Source of the DNA: Roseiarcus sp963783175
Lineage (GTDB): Bacteria > Pseudomonadota > Alphaproteobacteria > Rhizobiales > Beijerinckiaceae
DNA length: 64,000 bases
Direction: 5' to 3'
NCBI GenBank assembly: GCA_963783175.1
Contig: CAWANG010000003.1
Location: forward strand, 1-64,000
Both the position numbers and the translations under genes were made by a program. Under the pieces are notes generated by a model. It made no database searches and was not told the DNA's origin. It saw only the letters and a list, made by a program, of their open reading frames with translations. Shown here piece after piece: positions 36,208-45,350 of the stretch. Every line of letters begins with the position of its first letter. Position 1 is the first letter of the stretch.

Positions 36208-37437
36208 CTATTCCGCTGCGTGGCGGACCGATGGCCGCGCCGCTTCGCGGCGGCGGAGTTCCGCTTCCCGCTCGGTGATGTAGTCGCGGGTCAGCGGAAC
36301 GCCCTCCTGGCGCTTCGCGAGCTGAAGCTGAAACACCATGTTGCCGTCGACTCGGAACGAAGTCTCCGACCCCGCGAGATAGAACTCCCACATCCGGCAG
36401 AAGCGCTCGTCGTAAAGCTTGACGGCTTCGTCCCGTCTGGCCATGAAGCGCTCACGCCAGGCGCGCAGCGTGTCGGCGTAATGCAGTCGCAGGATCTCGA
36501 TGTCGGTGACGAAAAAGCCGGCGCGCTCGACCGCCGGCAGCACTTCGGACAGGCTTGGAATGTAGCCGCCCGGGAAAATATATTTACGGATCCACGGATT
36601 GGTCGCCCCGGGAACGGAGTTGCGGCCGATCGCATGGAGCAGCATCACCCCGTCGTCCTTGAGCTGCCGGCGGGCGGTGGCGAAATACTCGTCATAACGG
36701 CCGACGCCGACGTGCTCGAACATGCCGACCGACACGATACGGTCGAAAGTCTCGTCGACATCGCGGTAATCCTGGAGCCGAAATTGGACCCGGTCGGACA
36801 GGCCCGCCTGGCGCGCGCGATCGGTCGCGACAGTGAATTGCTCGCTGGAAAGGGTGACGCCGGTGACCTTGGCTCCTGCGACCCCGGCGAGATAGAGACC
36901 CATGCCGCCGAAACCGCAGCCGATGTCGAGCGCCGTCGCGCCGTCCCTTGGCAGGAGCTTGGCGGCGATGTGCCGCTTCTTCGCCGTCTGCGCGTCGTCA
37001 AGCGATTGGCCGGGGTATTCGAAATAGGCGCAGCTGTACTGGCGGTCGGAATCGAGGAAGAGATCGTAGAGGCGCGCGTTAAGGTCGTAGTGACTGGCGA
37101 TGTTGCGCCTCGCGCGCCGGCGGTCGTTGCGTTGGTGGAAGCCGCGAAAGGCCATGCGCGCCTGATTCAGCGCCTGGACCCATGGGAGGCCTTGCATGTC
37201 CTTGAGGTTCCGCGCGCCGAGTTCGAGCAAGCTGTAAAGGTCGCCGCGAGTGACGAGCAATCGCCCGTCCATATAGAGCTCGCCGAGCGACAGCGCCGGA
37301 TTGACCATCAGCCGCCATTCGGCCGCGCGATCGATGAGCTTCACGCCAAGGAGCGGGCCCTCGCCGTCGCCAAACGTCTCAGTGACGCCGTCGGCGGTTT
37401 CCACTTCGAGGCGGCCTTTGCGAATTAGGCGCCGCAA
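36208..37437 (-). CDS. cfa: Cyclopropane-fatty-acyl-phospholipid synthase family methyltransferase
   Basis: A 409-residue SAM-dependent enzyme that adds a methylene group across unsaturated acyl chains of membrane lipids. The SAM motif is ALDIGCGFGGMGLYLA, preceded by YDLFLDSDRQYSCAYFEYPG and followed by VSVGMFEHVGVGRYDEYF and IFPGGYIPSLSEVLPAVE. The N-terminal lipid-binding part (LVTRGDLYSLLELGARN) is complete. The start appears to be TTG at 37437. The 278-base divergent spacer to thrC (37438-37715) shows no other feature I can name. Confidence 0.92.
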   Translation of the reverse strand: MRRLIRKGRLEVETADGVTETFGDGEGPLLGVKLIDRAAEWRLMVNPALSLGELYMDGRLLVTRGDLYSLLELGARNLKDMQGLPWVQALNQARMAFRGFHQRNDRRRARRNIASHYDLNARLYDLFLDSDRQYSCAYFEYPGQSLDDAQTAKKRHIAAKLLPRDGATALDIGCGFGGMGLYLAGVAGAKVTGVTLSSEQFTVATDRARQAGLSDRVQFRLQDYRDVDETFDRIVSVGMFEHVGVGRYDEYFATARRQLKDDGVMLLHAIGRNSVPGATNPWIRKYIFPGGYIPSLSEVLPAVERAGFFVTDIEILRLHYADTLRAWRERFMARRDEAVKLYDERFCRMWEFYLAGSETSFRVDGNMVFQLQLAKRQEGVPLTRDYITEREAELRRREAARPSVRHAAE

Positions 37438-37715
37438 GTATGCTCTGAAAATCCGAACTCATAACCCACCACTCGCCATCCCGTTGGCCGGGCTAGGCTG
37501 GTCCCGACCGCGTCGATCGTCCCCTTCCGGTCAATGCGGCAGGTTACGGAAAGTTCCGAGGCGTTTTCAAGTGCAAATCTGGGCGGCCGGGCATTCCCGC
37601 CCATTCCACTCCGAGGGGTCTTGCTTTGGCCCCATTCATGCGACCATTTCCCGCCGTTCCCCTTTCGCCCAATTTGCGATAGACGACGAGCAAATCGACC
37701 AAGGATTCCCTATTC

Positions 37716-39119
37716 GTGCGCTATATTTCGACGCGCGGCGCGGCGCCCACGCTCGGCTTCGCCGACGCGCTGCTCGCAGGTCTGGCCCGTGACGGCGGCC
37801 TCTATTTGCCGCTCTCCCTGCCCCAATGGCGGCCGGACGCCATCCGGGCGCTGAGAGGGCGGCCGTATGCGGAGGCCGCGGCGCGCGTCATGACGCCGTT
37901 CGTCGGCGGAGACTTCGGGTCAGCAGAATTAGAGGCGCTGGCCACCACCGCCTATTCCGGATTCCGCCATGCGGCCACCGCGCCGCTCGCGCAAATCGAC
38001 GACAATCTCTTTGCGCTTGAGCTTTTCCACGGACCAACGCTGGCGTTCAAGGATTTCGCCATGCAGTGGCTGGGCCAGGCGATGAATCGGGTGTTGCGGC
38101 AACGCGGCGCGCGGGCGACGATCATCGGCGCGACGTCTGGCGACACGGGAGCGGCGGCGATCGAGGCGTTCGCCGAGCAGTCCCAAGTCGAAGTCTTCAT
38201 CCTTTATCCCCAAGGACGAGTGTCCGACGTGCAGCGGCGGCAGATGACCACGGTCGGCAAGCCAAACGTCCATGCGCTGGCGGTCGAGGGCGCGTTCGAC
38301 GACTGCCAGCGCATCGTCAAGGAGCTGTTCGGCGATCTCGCCTTCCGCGACGAAATGCGGCTGTCGGGCGTCAATTCGATCAATTGGGCCCGGATCCTGG
38401 CGCAGATCGTCTATTATTTCGTCGGCGCAGTCGCCCTCGGCGCGCCGGAGCGGGCGGTCTCCTTCGCCGTTCCGACCGGGAATTTCGGCGATGTGCTGGC
38501 CGGCTACTACGCCAAGCGCATGGGGCTGCCGGTCGATCGCCTCATCATAGCCACCAACGAGAACGACATTCTCGTCCGGGCGCTAGCGAGCGGGCTCTAC
38601 GCGCCCAAGGGCGTCAGGGCGACCCAATCGCCGTCGATGGATATTCAGGTGTCGTCTAACTTCGAGCGCCTTCTGTTCGAGGCGTCCGGCCGCGATGCAG
38701 CGGCGGTCGTCGCGCGGATGGGCGAGCTGGCGAGCGATGGCGCATTCGCCATCCCCTCGCAGGCGCTTACGCGCATCCGCGCCGATTTCGACGCTTTTCG
38801 CGTCGGCGAGACCGCCTGCGCTGAGGAGATGGGCCGCGTGTATCGCGAGAGCCGCATGATCGTCGATCCGCACAGCGCGGTCGGCGTGCATGCCGCTCGC
38901 AAGGCCCTTGCCGCCGCGCCTGCGACGCCGGTGATCGCGCTCGGCACGGCCCATCCCGCGAAGTTTCCCGACGCCGTCGAGCGCGCGACGGGCGTTCGGC
39001 CGCCGCTGCCCAAGCCCCTCGCGGATTTGATGGATCGCAGGGAAACGATTATCGTTTTGCCCAACGACCGCCGAGCTGTGGCCGATTACGTGCGGCAGAC
39101 TGCGCGGGCGGCGGCGTGA
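37716..39119 (+). CDS. thrC: Threonine synthase
   Basis: A 467-residue PLP enzyme of the long (Thr synthase 2) class. The PLP-binding lysine lies in FHGPTLAFKDFAMQWLG; ATSGDTGAAAIEAF and GVNSINWARILAQIVYYF are family hallmarks; the N-terminal MRYISTRG and GGLYLPLSLP are typical. It converts O-phosphohomoserine to threonine. GTG start at 37716. Its stop overlaps the next start by GTGA, beginning a four-gene chain (thrC, M16, GNAT, GGDEF/EAL) of overlapping genes. Confidence 0.96.
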   Translation: MRYISTRGAAPTLGFADALLAGLARDGGLYLPLSLPQWRPDAIRALRGRPYAEAAARVMTPFVGGDFGSAELEALATTAYSGFRHAATAPLAQIDDNLFALELFHGPTLAFKDFAMQWLGQAMNRVLRQRGARATIIGATSGDTGAAAIEAFAEQSQVEVFILYPQGRVSDVQRRQMTTVGKPNVHALAVEGAFDDCQRIVKELFGDLAFRDEMRLSGVNSINWARILAQIVYYFVGAVALGAPERAVSFAVPTGNFGDVLAGYYAKRMGLPVDRLIIATNENDILVRALASGLYAPKGVRATQSPSMDIQVSSNFERLLFEASGRDAAAVVARMGELASDGAFAIPSQALTRIRADFDAFRVGETACAEEMGRVYRESRMIVDPHSAVGVHAARKALAAAPATPVIALGTAHPAKFPDAVERATGVRPPLPKPLADLMDRRETIIVLPNDRRAVADYVRQTARAAA

Positions 39120-40378
39120 GCGTTCGAGTGACCAGCCTTCCCTCGGGGCTCGCCGTCGTCACCGAGGCCACCCGCCATCTGAAAACGGCGGCGATCGGCG
39201 TCTTCGTCGCCGCGGGCTCAAGGTTCGAGCGCGCGGGCGAGCACGGCCTGTCGCATTTCATCGAGCACATGGCGTTCAAGGGCACGCGACGACGAAGCGC
39301 TCGCGACATTGCCGAGGCGATCGAGAACGTAGGCGGCGATCTCAACGCAGAAACCGGGGTCGAGCGGACCAGCTATTTCGCCCGCGTTCTCGGGATGGAC
39401 GCCGGTCTGGCGCTGGATGTCATCGGCGACATTCTCACCGAGAGCGCGTTCGACTCCGCCGAACTCGAACGCGAGAAGAACGTCATTATCCAGGAAATCG
39501 GCGCGGTCGAGGATACGCCGGACGACTGGGTGTTCGATCTCCTCACCGCGACCGCTTGGCCGGGCCAGCCGATCGGGCAGCCAATCCTCGGCACGCGGGA
39601 AGGCGTCGGCGCGTTTGATCGAGCCGCGATCGACCGCTATCTCGGCCGGCGCTATAGCGCCGGCGCGACCGTGGTCGCCGCCGCGGGCGCGGTCGAACAC
39701 GATCATATCGTGGGTCTCGTTCAGTCCCGGCTCGAAAGGCTGGCTCACGCGTCCACGCCGGCCGAAGCGTCGGCCGTCTATCGCGGCGGCGAAACCAAGC
39801 TCCGACGGCGCCTCGAGCAGACGCATGTCGTGGTCGGGTTCGAAGGGCGGCCGGCAGGCGCGTCGGATCACGACGCCGCCCAGGTTTTCGCCGCAGCGGT
39901 CGGCGGAGGCATGTCATCCCGACTCTTCCAGGAGGTGCGGGAGAAACGCGGCCTCGCCTATTCGATCTTCGGGTTCCATTGGGATTTCATCGATACCGGG
40001 TTGTTCGGCTTCTACGCCGGTTCGGCCGACCAGGATGCGGCGGAGGTGGTGGCCGCATCGCTCGACTGCCTAGCCGAAGCCGCGAACGGGCTCGGCGAAG
40101 CGGAAATCCAACGCGCTAAGGCGCAGATGAAGGTGTCGCTGGTCACCGCCCTCGAGCAGCCTGCGGCGCGCGTTCACCAGCTCTCGCGCCAGATGCAGGT
40201 CTACGGGCGCCCGCTTTCGTTCGACGAAATGCTGGCCCGCGTCGACGCGATCTCGGTCGAAGAGGTTCGCAAAACAGGCGCCGCCATGCTTAGATCGGCG
40301 CCTGCCTTGGCGACGATCGGCGCGGTCGGCAAGGTTCCCGGCCAAGCGAAGGTCGCCGCCGCTTTGAAAGGGGTATGA
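39116..40378 (+). CDS. M16 family zinc peptidase (mitochondrial-processing-peptidase-like)
   Basis: A 420-residue peptidase with the inverted zinc motif HxxEH in LSHFIEHMAFKGTRRRS and the downstream Glu region ENVGGDLNAETGVERTSYFA. The second half carries the inactive M16 domain (EVREKRGLAYSIFGFHWDF). It resembles the PqqL/YmxG group, the bacterial relatives of mitochondrial processing peptidase beta. In alphaproteobacteria it conservatively follows thrC. Start GTG at 39116; stop overlaps the GNAT start. Confidence 0.94.
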   Translation: MSVRVTSLPSGLAVVTEATRHLKTAAIGVFVAAGSRFERAGEHGLSHFIEHMAFKGTRRRSARDIAEAIENVGGDLNAETGVERTSYFARVLGMDAGLALDVIGDILTESAFDSAELEREKNVIIQEIGAVEDTPDDWVFDLLTATAWPGQPIGQPILGTREGVGAFDRAAIDRYLGRRYSAGATVVAAAGAVEHDHIVGLVQSRLERLAHASTPAEASAVYRGGETKLRRRLEQTHVVVGFEGRPAGASDHDAAQVFAAAVGGGMSSRLFQEVREKRGLAYSIFGFHWDFIDTGLFGFYAGSADQDAAEVVAASLDCLAEAANGLGEAEIQRAKAQMKVSLVTALEQPAARVHQLSRQMQVYGRPLSFDEMLARVDAISVEEVRKTGAAMLRSAPALATIGAVGKVPGQAKVAAALKGV

Positions 40379-40989
40379 TGGCGCTTTTCGGCTTGACGCG
40401 ACCGGTGAGCCCGGAGCCGCTGCTGCGCGGCGAGGGCGTTTATCTGCGCCCAGCGGCGCCGTCTGATTATTCGTCTTGGTCCCGGCTCAGGGCCGCGAGC
40501 CGCAAGTTTCTCGAGCCGTGGGAGCCGACCTGGCCGGACGACGACCTGACCCGCGCGGCCTTTCGCCGGCGCCTCAGGCGCCAGGACGACGACATGGCTC
40601 GCGACGAGGCCTACACCTTTCTCATTTTCGACAGCGCCAACGACGAGCTTCTGGGCGGGATCACCCTCGGCGGCGTCAGGCGCGGGGTGTCGCAGAGCGG
40701 GACTCTCGGGTACTGGATGGGCGCGCCCCACTCCGGCAAGGGGCGGATGACGCGCGCCGTCGCGGCGACGGTCGAATTCGCGCTTTCCAGACTGCGCCTC
40801 CATCGTGTCGAGGCGGCGTGCATCCCCGAGAATGCGCCCTCCATCGCCCTGCTCGAGCGCAACGGCTTCCGCCGTGAGGGCTACGCGCGGGGATTCCTCA
40901 GGATCAACGGCGCGTGGCGCGACCATCTCCTGTTCGCGCTGATCGAGAGCGACGCGCGTCCGCGATTGACGTGGACCAATCTTGACTGA
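40375..40989 (+). CDS. RimJ/RimL-like GNAT acetyltransferase
   Basis: A 204-residue acetyltransferase of the RimJ/RimL type: YLRPAAPSDYSSWSRLRAAS at the start, LGYWMGAPHSGKGRMTRAV for acetyl-CoA binding, and RVEAACIPENAPSIALLERN near the end. RimJ-type enzymes acetylate protein N-termini, for example of S5; the target here is unknown. It begins at ATG 40375 or 40378, overlapping the M16 stop, and overlaps the next gene by eight bases. Confidence 0.9.
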   Translation: MMALFGLTRPVSPEPLLRGEGVYLRPAAPSDYSSWSRLRAASRKFLEPWEPTWPDDDLTRAAFRRRLRRQDDDMARDEAYTFLIFDSANDELLGGITLGGVRRGVSQSGTLGYWMGAPHSGKGRMTRAVAATVEFALSRLRLHRVEAACIPENAPSIALLERNGFRREGYARGFLRINGAWRDHLLFALIESDARPRLTWTNLD

Positions 40990-43945
40990 GCAGCCGTTCC
41001 ACGATCACAGGCGAGCCCGCGCCGGAGCGGATGACGCGCGCCGGGCGGCAAGGCGCACTTCGGGCGCGGCGGGCGCCTGGCGGGCCCTCATCGCCGCGGT
41101 TGTTCTGATCGCCGGGCTCACTGCCTACGTGGCGCCGGCGTCGGCCGTGCAGTCGGTCAGGGTCTCGGTCGACACCGACGCCATCGACCTGACGCGGGCG
41201 GTCGAGCGCTACAGCGCCCAGGGCGACCGCATCCAGGTATCGACAGCGCCCGGCGCCGACGGCATCGTCCGGCGGATCGAAGTCAGCGCGCTCGAGCCCG
41301 GGGCGCAGCCGGCGTGGATCGTATTCGCGCTGACCAATGATTCCGACGAGCAACTGACCCGCCTGATCGTTGCGCCGCATTTTCGCTTCGTCGGCTCGGG
41401 CGTCATCTGGCCGGATCTCGGGTCGTCGCGAATCACCACCATCACCGCGAGTCAGGGCTCGGCGCCCGAACGCGAGGACAACCCGGAGGCGGATGTCTTC
41501 CGCTTGACCCTCGATCCGGGAACGACGGTGACCTATGTCGCCGAGCTGCGCACGCCGAGCCTTCCGCAGCTCTATCTGTGGGAGCCGGACGCGTTCAAGG
41601 ACAAGTCGACCAGCCTCACGCTCTACGAAGGAATCCTGATCGGCATCGCGGGCCTTCTGGCCCTGTTCCTCACCATCGTCTTCGTGGTTCGGGGAGCGAT
41701 GATTTTTCCCGCCGCCGCGGCGCTCGCTTGGGCGGTCTTCGCCTATGTGTGCATCGACTTTGGTTTCTGGCGCAAGATGTTCGGTCTCGAGGACGCCACG
41801 GAGCGAATCTGGCGCGCCGGCGTCGAGGCCACCATCGGCGCGACGCTCATCATCTTCCTGTTCGCGTATCTCAATCTGCGCCGATGGCATGTGCGATACA
41901 CGCATTTCGCGATCGCATGGCTCGCGCTGATGGCGGCCGTCGTCGGCCTCTCGGTCTACAACGCGCCGGTCGCGGCGGGAGTGGCGCGAATCTCGATCGC
42001 TACTGTCGCCGGACTCGGGTTCCTGCTCATCCTCAGCCTCGCCGCTCGCGGCTCCGACCGCGCGGTGATGCTGATTCCGACCTGGTACCTGCTGGCGGTA
42101 TGGGTGGTGGCTGCGGGCGCGGCGGCGCTCGGCTATCTGACCAACGACCTTGCGGCGCCCGGTCTCGTCGGCGGGCTGGTGCTGATCGTGATGCTGATCG
42201 GCTTCACGGTGATGCAATTCGCCTTCTCCGGCTCCGGCGGGGTCGTCGACAGCGGCCCCGACGCCGAGCGCCGCTCGCTGGCCATGACCGGATCGGGGGA
42301 GGGGATCTTCGATTGGAACGTGCTCACCGACGAGGTCAGCGGCGGCGAGGCGATTGAAAGCCAGCTCGGGCTCAAGCGTGGCGCGCTCGAGGGGCCGGCG
42401 GCCGGCTGGCTCGACGTGCTGCATCCCCTCGATCGTGACCGCTACACGCTGGCGCTCGACGGGCTCCTGCATCAGCGCTCGGGCCGAATCAATCATGATC
42501 TGAGACTTCGCGGCTCGGACGGGCATTATTTCTGGTACGTTCTGAAGGCGCGGCCGGTGATCAGCGCCGACGGCGAGGTGGTCAGGGTGATCGGCTCGCT
42601 GTCGGACGTGACCGAGCTCAAGTCGGCCGAAGAGCGCATGCTCCATGACGCCGTTCACGACAACCTGACCGGGCTTCCCAATCGCGAATTGTTCAATGAT
42701 CGGCTGGGCGCGGCGATCCTCATGGCCCAGAAGCCCGGCGGCGCCGCGCCGACGGTGATGGTCATCGACATCGACGAATTCCAGTCGGTCAATGATTCGT
42801 ACGGGTTGTCGATCGGCGACTCGGCGCTACTGGCGGTCGCCCGGCGCCTCGCGCGCGACCTGCGCCCTGGCGACACGCTGGCCCGCTTGGGTGGCGACAC
42901 CTTCGGCGCGATCGTGCTAGCCGAGCCGCAGTCGGTGGACGCGCCAGCCAGGATCGACGCCCTGCGCGCCGCGCTTGCCGCGCCGATCAGTTTCGGCGAA
43001 CGTGAAATCGCGCTGACTGTTTCGATCGGCGCGGCGAGCTATGACCCGAAGCTGCATGGCAAGGGCGGCGATCTTCTTGCGGACGCCAAGCTCGCGCTCG
43101 CCAACGCGAAGAAGGCCGGCGGCGACCGGGTCGAGATTTTCGCCGCCATCATGCGCTCCCTGAGATCCGACAGGCAGACGCTCGAGAACGACATGCGGCG
43201 TGCGCTCGAGCGCGGCGAAATCTCGATTCTGTTCCGCCCGATCGTGCGGCTGGAAGATCGGACCGTCGCCGGGTTCCAGTCGCTCCTGCGCTGGCGCCAC
43301 CCGAGGCTGGGCGTCCTCGACGAGGATGAGTTCTCCTCCGCCGCAGAATCGACCGGCGCGATCGTCGACATCGGCGCTTATGCGCTCGAAGCGACGACGA
43401 GAGAACTGGCGGCGTGGCAGAAGGCGCTCGAGGTCAATCCGCCGATCTTCGCCACCGTCGCCGCGTCGTCGCGCCAAATGCTGAGCCACGATCTGCTTTC
43501 GGACGTGCGCGCCGCGCTCGGCCGTCATTACGTGCAGCGCGGTTCGCTCAAACTCGCCGCGGCCGAGAGCCTGGTGATGGAAAACCCTGAATACGCCGCG
43601 GCTCTTTTGCAGAGGGTGCGGGAAATCGGCGCGGCGCTGATGCTGGACAGGTTCGGCGCCGGCTACACCTCGCTCGGCCATCTGCCGCAGTACCGCTTCG
43701 ACGCGATGCGTATCGACGCTTCGTTAGTCAGGCCCAACTCCTTCGGAGCGCGCTCGCCAATCCTGCGTTCGATCGTCGCCATGGCGCAGGAGATTGGGAT
43801 GGAGGTCATCTCCGAGGGCGCGGAGACGGAATCCGACGCCGTCGAGCTCGCACAGCTCGGCTGCCAGTTCGCCCAAGGGGCGGCCTTCGGCCAGCCGATG
43901 AGCGCGGCGGCGGCGCGAAAACTGATGGGCGCGGCGGTAGTCTGA
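40982..43945 (+). CDS. Membrane 7TM-PAS-GGDEF-EAL protein with degenerate catalytic motifs
   Basis: A 987-residue protein: signal/anchor helix (about 35-55), a periplasmic 7TMR-DISM-like region, seven or so membrane helices (about 212-410), a PAS domain (about 430-550), a GGDEF domain and an EAL domain. The GGDEF motif reads GGDTF at about 637-641 and the EAL motif reads QSL at about 766; DDFG is DRFG and the usual KID is RID. Both cyclase and phosphodiesterase activities are therefore probably lost, pointing to a receptor or scaffold role. A TTG at 40982 gives the start; it is coupled to the GNAT gene. Confidence 0.9.
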   Translation: MTEQPFHDHRRARAGADDARRAARRTSGAAGAWRALIAAVVLIAGLTAYVAPASAVQSVRVSVDTDAIDLTRAVERYSAQGDRIQVSTAPGADGIVRRIEVSALEPGAQPAWIVFALTNDSDEQLTRLIVAPHFRFVGSGVIWPDLGSSRITTITASQGSAPEREDNPEADVFRLTLDPGTTVTYVAELRTPSLPQLYLWEPDAFKDKSTSLTLYEGILIGIAGLLALFLTIVFVVRGAMIFPAAAALAWAVFAYVCIDFGFWRKMFGLEDATERIWRAGVEATIGATLIIFLFAYLNLRRWHVRYTHFAIAWLALMAAVVGLSVYNAPVAAGVARISIATVAGLGFLLILSLAARGSDRAVMLIPTWYLLAVWVVAAGAAALGYLTNDLAAPGLVGGLVLIVMLIGFTVMQFAFSGSGGVVDSGPDAERRSLAMTGSGEGIFDWNVLTDEVSGGEAIESQLGLKRGALEGPAAGWLDVLHPLDRDRYTLALDGLLHQRSGRINHDLRLRGSDGHYFWYVLKARPVISADGEVVRVIGSLSDVTELKSAEERMLHDAVHDNLTGLPNRELFNDRLGAAILMAQKPGGAAPTVMVIDIDEFQSVNDSYGLSIGDSALLAVARRLARDLRPGDTLARLGGDTFGAIVLAEPQSVDAPARIDALRAALAAPISFGEREIALTVSIGAASYDPKLHGKGGDLLADAKLALANAKKAGGDRVEIFAAIMRSLRSDRQTLENDMRRALERGEISILFRPIVRLEDRTVAGFQSLLRWRHPRLGVLDEDEFSSAAESTGAIVDIGAYALEATTRELAAWQKALEVNPPIFATVAASSRQMLSHDLLSDVRAALGRHYVQRGSLKLAAAESLVMENPEYAAALLQRVREIGAALMLDRFGAGYTSLGHLPQYRFDAMRIDASLVRPNSFGARSPILRSIVAMAQEIGMEVISEGAETESDAVELAQLGCQFAQGAAFGQPMSAAAARKLMGAAVV

Positions 43946-43965
43946 CACGCCGGGGCGGTCGCGGG

Positions 43966-44799
43966 TCAACTCGATCCGTGCGCCATGTGCCGGCGATAAC
44001 GGGCCAGAACCTGCGCCCGGTAGATCGGCCGCATCGCTTCGTGGCGGAGGCGGTCGGCGAGGCCCATCGACCGGCGCTGGACCGTGGTGCCGCCGGTTTC
44101 GCGCGAAACGTCGCGGACCGGCGAGGGACACGCGACCAGCAGCGGTTGGCCGGTCACCCAAGTCATCTGCAGAAACGTATCGACCGGCCGGTCGAACGGC
44201 AAGGTGCGTTCGAGGAGGCGCTCGGCGGCGGCGCGTGAGACGATCTGCCCGATCGCGCGCAGCGGCGGCGCGTCGGGGCGCACGAGCTCAAGCGCGCCGC
44301 GGCGTGCGACCGTCGCCCCACCGCGGATTGGCGCGGCTGGCATGAGCACGTAATCCCACGCCGCCCGTTCGGCGGTCACGAACTCGATCAGCGCCGCAAA
44401 CAGGCCTGCGTCGATCTGGGCGTCGTCTTCGAAGACGACAGCGAAGTCGAGGTTCTCGCCGACGATCCGCCGCCATGCCGCGCGATGGCTAAGGAAGACG
44501 CCGATTTCCGTCGCCGTCAGCGCGAACGGATAGCGCGGCCGGAAACGGCGGCGCGCATAAGCCGCAACGACCTCCTGCCGGGAGAGGCGCGCTCCGTCCA
44601 CCGCCGCGACGATCTCGCACTCGATCGGCAGACGGCCCTTGAGCGACTGGACGTTGGCCGCGCGCGAAATCGCGCGCTCCAAATGGATAATATAGGCTTT
44701 AGGGGCGCTCAAGACTGGCTGACCGTGCAAAGACCTGCGATAATCGAGGGCGGAAGGGCGCGAGAGCGCCTTGATACGCGCCGCTCCGCGCCAAGTCAT
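43966..44799 (-). CDS. GT25 family (LPS/LOS) glycosyltransferase
   Basis: A 277-residue cytosolic enzyme with the GT25 pattern: KAYIIHLERAISRAANVQSL, GVFLSHRAAWRRIV, and the metal-binding FAVVFEDDAQID. Family members add sugars to the LPS or LOS core. The first 30 residues are basic and may be over-extended; a start nearer LSAPKAYIIHL is possible. It converges with the GGDEF/EAL gene, 20 bases apart. Confidence 0.88.
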   Translation of the reverse strand: MTWRGAARIKALSRPSALDYRRSLHGQPVLSAPKAYIIHLERAISRAANVQSLKGRLPIECEIVAAVDGARLSRQEVVAAYARRRFRPRYPFALTATEIGVFLSHRAAWRRIVGENLDFAVVFEDDAQIDAGLFAALIEFVTAERAAWDYVLMPAAPIRGGATVARRGALELVRPDAPPLRAIGQIVSRAAAERLLERTLPFDRPVDTFLQMTWVTGQPLLVACPSPVRDVSRETGGTTVQRRSMGLADRLRHEAMRPIYRAQVLARYRRHMAHGSS

Positions 44800-44954
44800 C
44801 CTGGTCGCCGGCGCCGAGAGACGAGCATCTTTCCTCGCCCTCCTCCCGCGCCGGCGCGGACAAGTCGACAGCGGAAGATTAACGATGTCCGGCTACGGAA
44901 ATGCCGATCGGCCTAGCGAGCGGCCGTCCGGAGATGAGGAGACGACAGCGCCCG

Positions 44955-45179
44955 ATGAAGATCACCGTCGATGTCGATTGCACGCCCCTGGAGGCGCGTC
45001 AGTTCATGGGATTGCCGGACGTCGAGCCGATGCAGAAGGCGGCCATGGCGCAGATCGAAAAACGCATGATGGCCGAACTCGAGCGCTACACTCCGGAGGC
45101 GCTGTTCAAGGCCTGGCTGCCGCTCGCCGGCATGAACGCCGAGTGGCTCCAGGAATTCTTGAAGCGCTCGACCTCGTGA
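44955..45179 (+). CDS. DUF6489 family small protein
   Basis: A 74-residue protein beginning MKITVDVDCTPLEARQFMGL and ending with WLPLAGMNAEWLQEFLKRST, the pattern of the alphaproteobacterial DUF6489 family. Its function is unknown; the amphipathic C-terminal helix might favour membrane or partner contact. ATG at 44955 was chosen over upstream starts because the family starts there. Alternative hairpins follow, ahead of clpB. Confidence 0.82.
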   Translation: MKITVDVDCTPLEARQFMGLPDVEPMQKAAMAQIEKRMMAELERYTPEALFKAWLPLAGMNAEWLQEFLKRSTS

Positions 45180-45247
45180 CCGCTTATCCGTCAATGCGGC
45201 CGAAATTCGTTTGGCGCTAAGCCGTCCGGCTCTTCCGCCCGCGCGAG

Positions 45248-45288
45248 GCGGCTCCTACATTAGCGAGGAGCCGCGAAATCGCGGCTTT
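45248..45288 (+). promoter_or_regulatory. Two mutually exclusive hairpins upstream of clpB
   Basis: GCGGCTCCT (45248-45256) pairs with AGGAGCCGC (45266-45274). Alternatively AGCCGCG (45269-45275) pairs with CGCGGCT (45280-45286), loop AAAT, followed by TTCC. The two share 45269-45274 and cannot form together. This could be a terminator of the DUF6489 gene or an attenuator-like leader for clpB; GC-rich DNA forms hairpins easily, so caution applies. Confidence 0.35.
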
Positions 45289-45350
45289 CCAATCGTATGG
45301 ACTGCCTGACGCCGCTTCGGGGCGTGAGGCGGGGCCGAAGGGGAAGACGG

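Noticed and set aside
40904..42658. Long open frame (584 codons) antisense to the GGDEF/EAL gene
   Set aside because: It is a shadow of a high-GC gene on the other strand, with Arg/His/Asp-rich composition and no recognisable domain.
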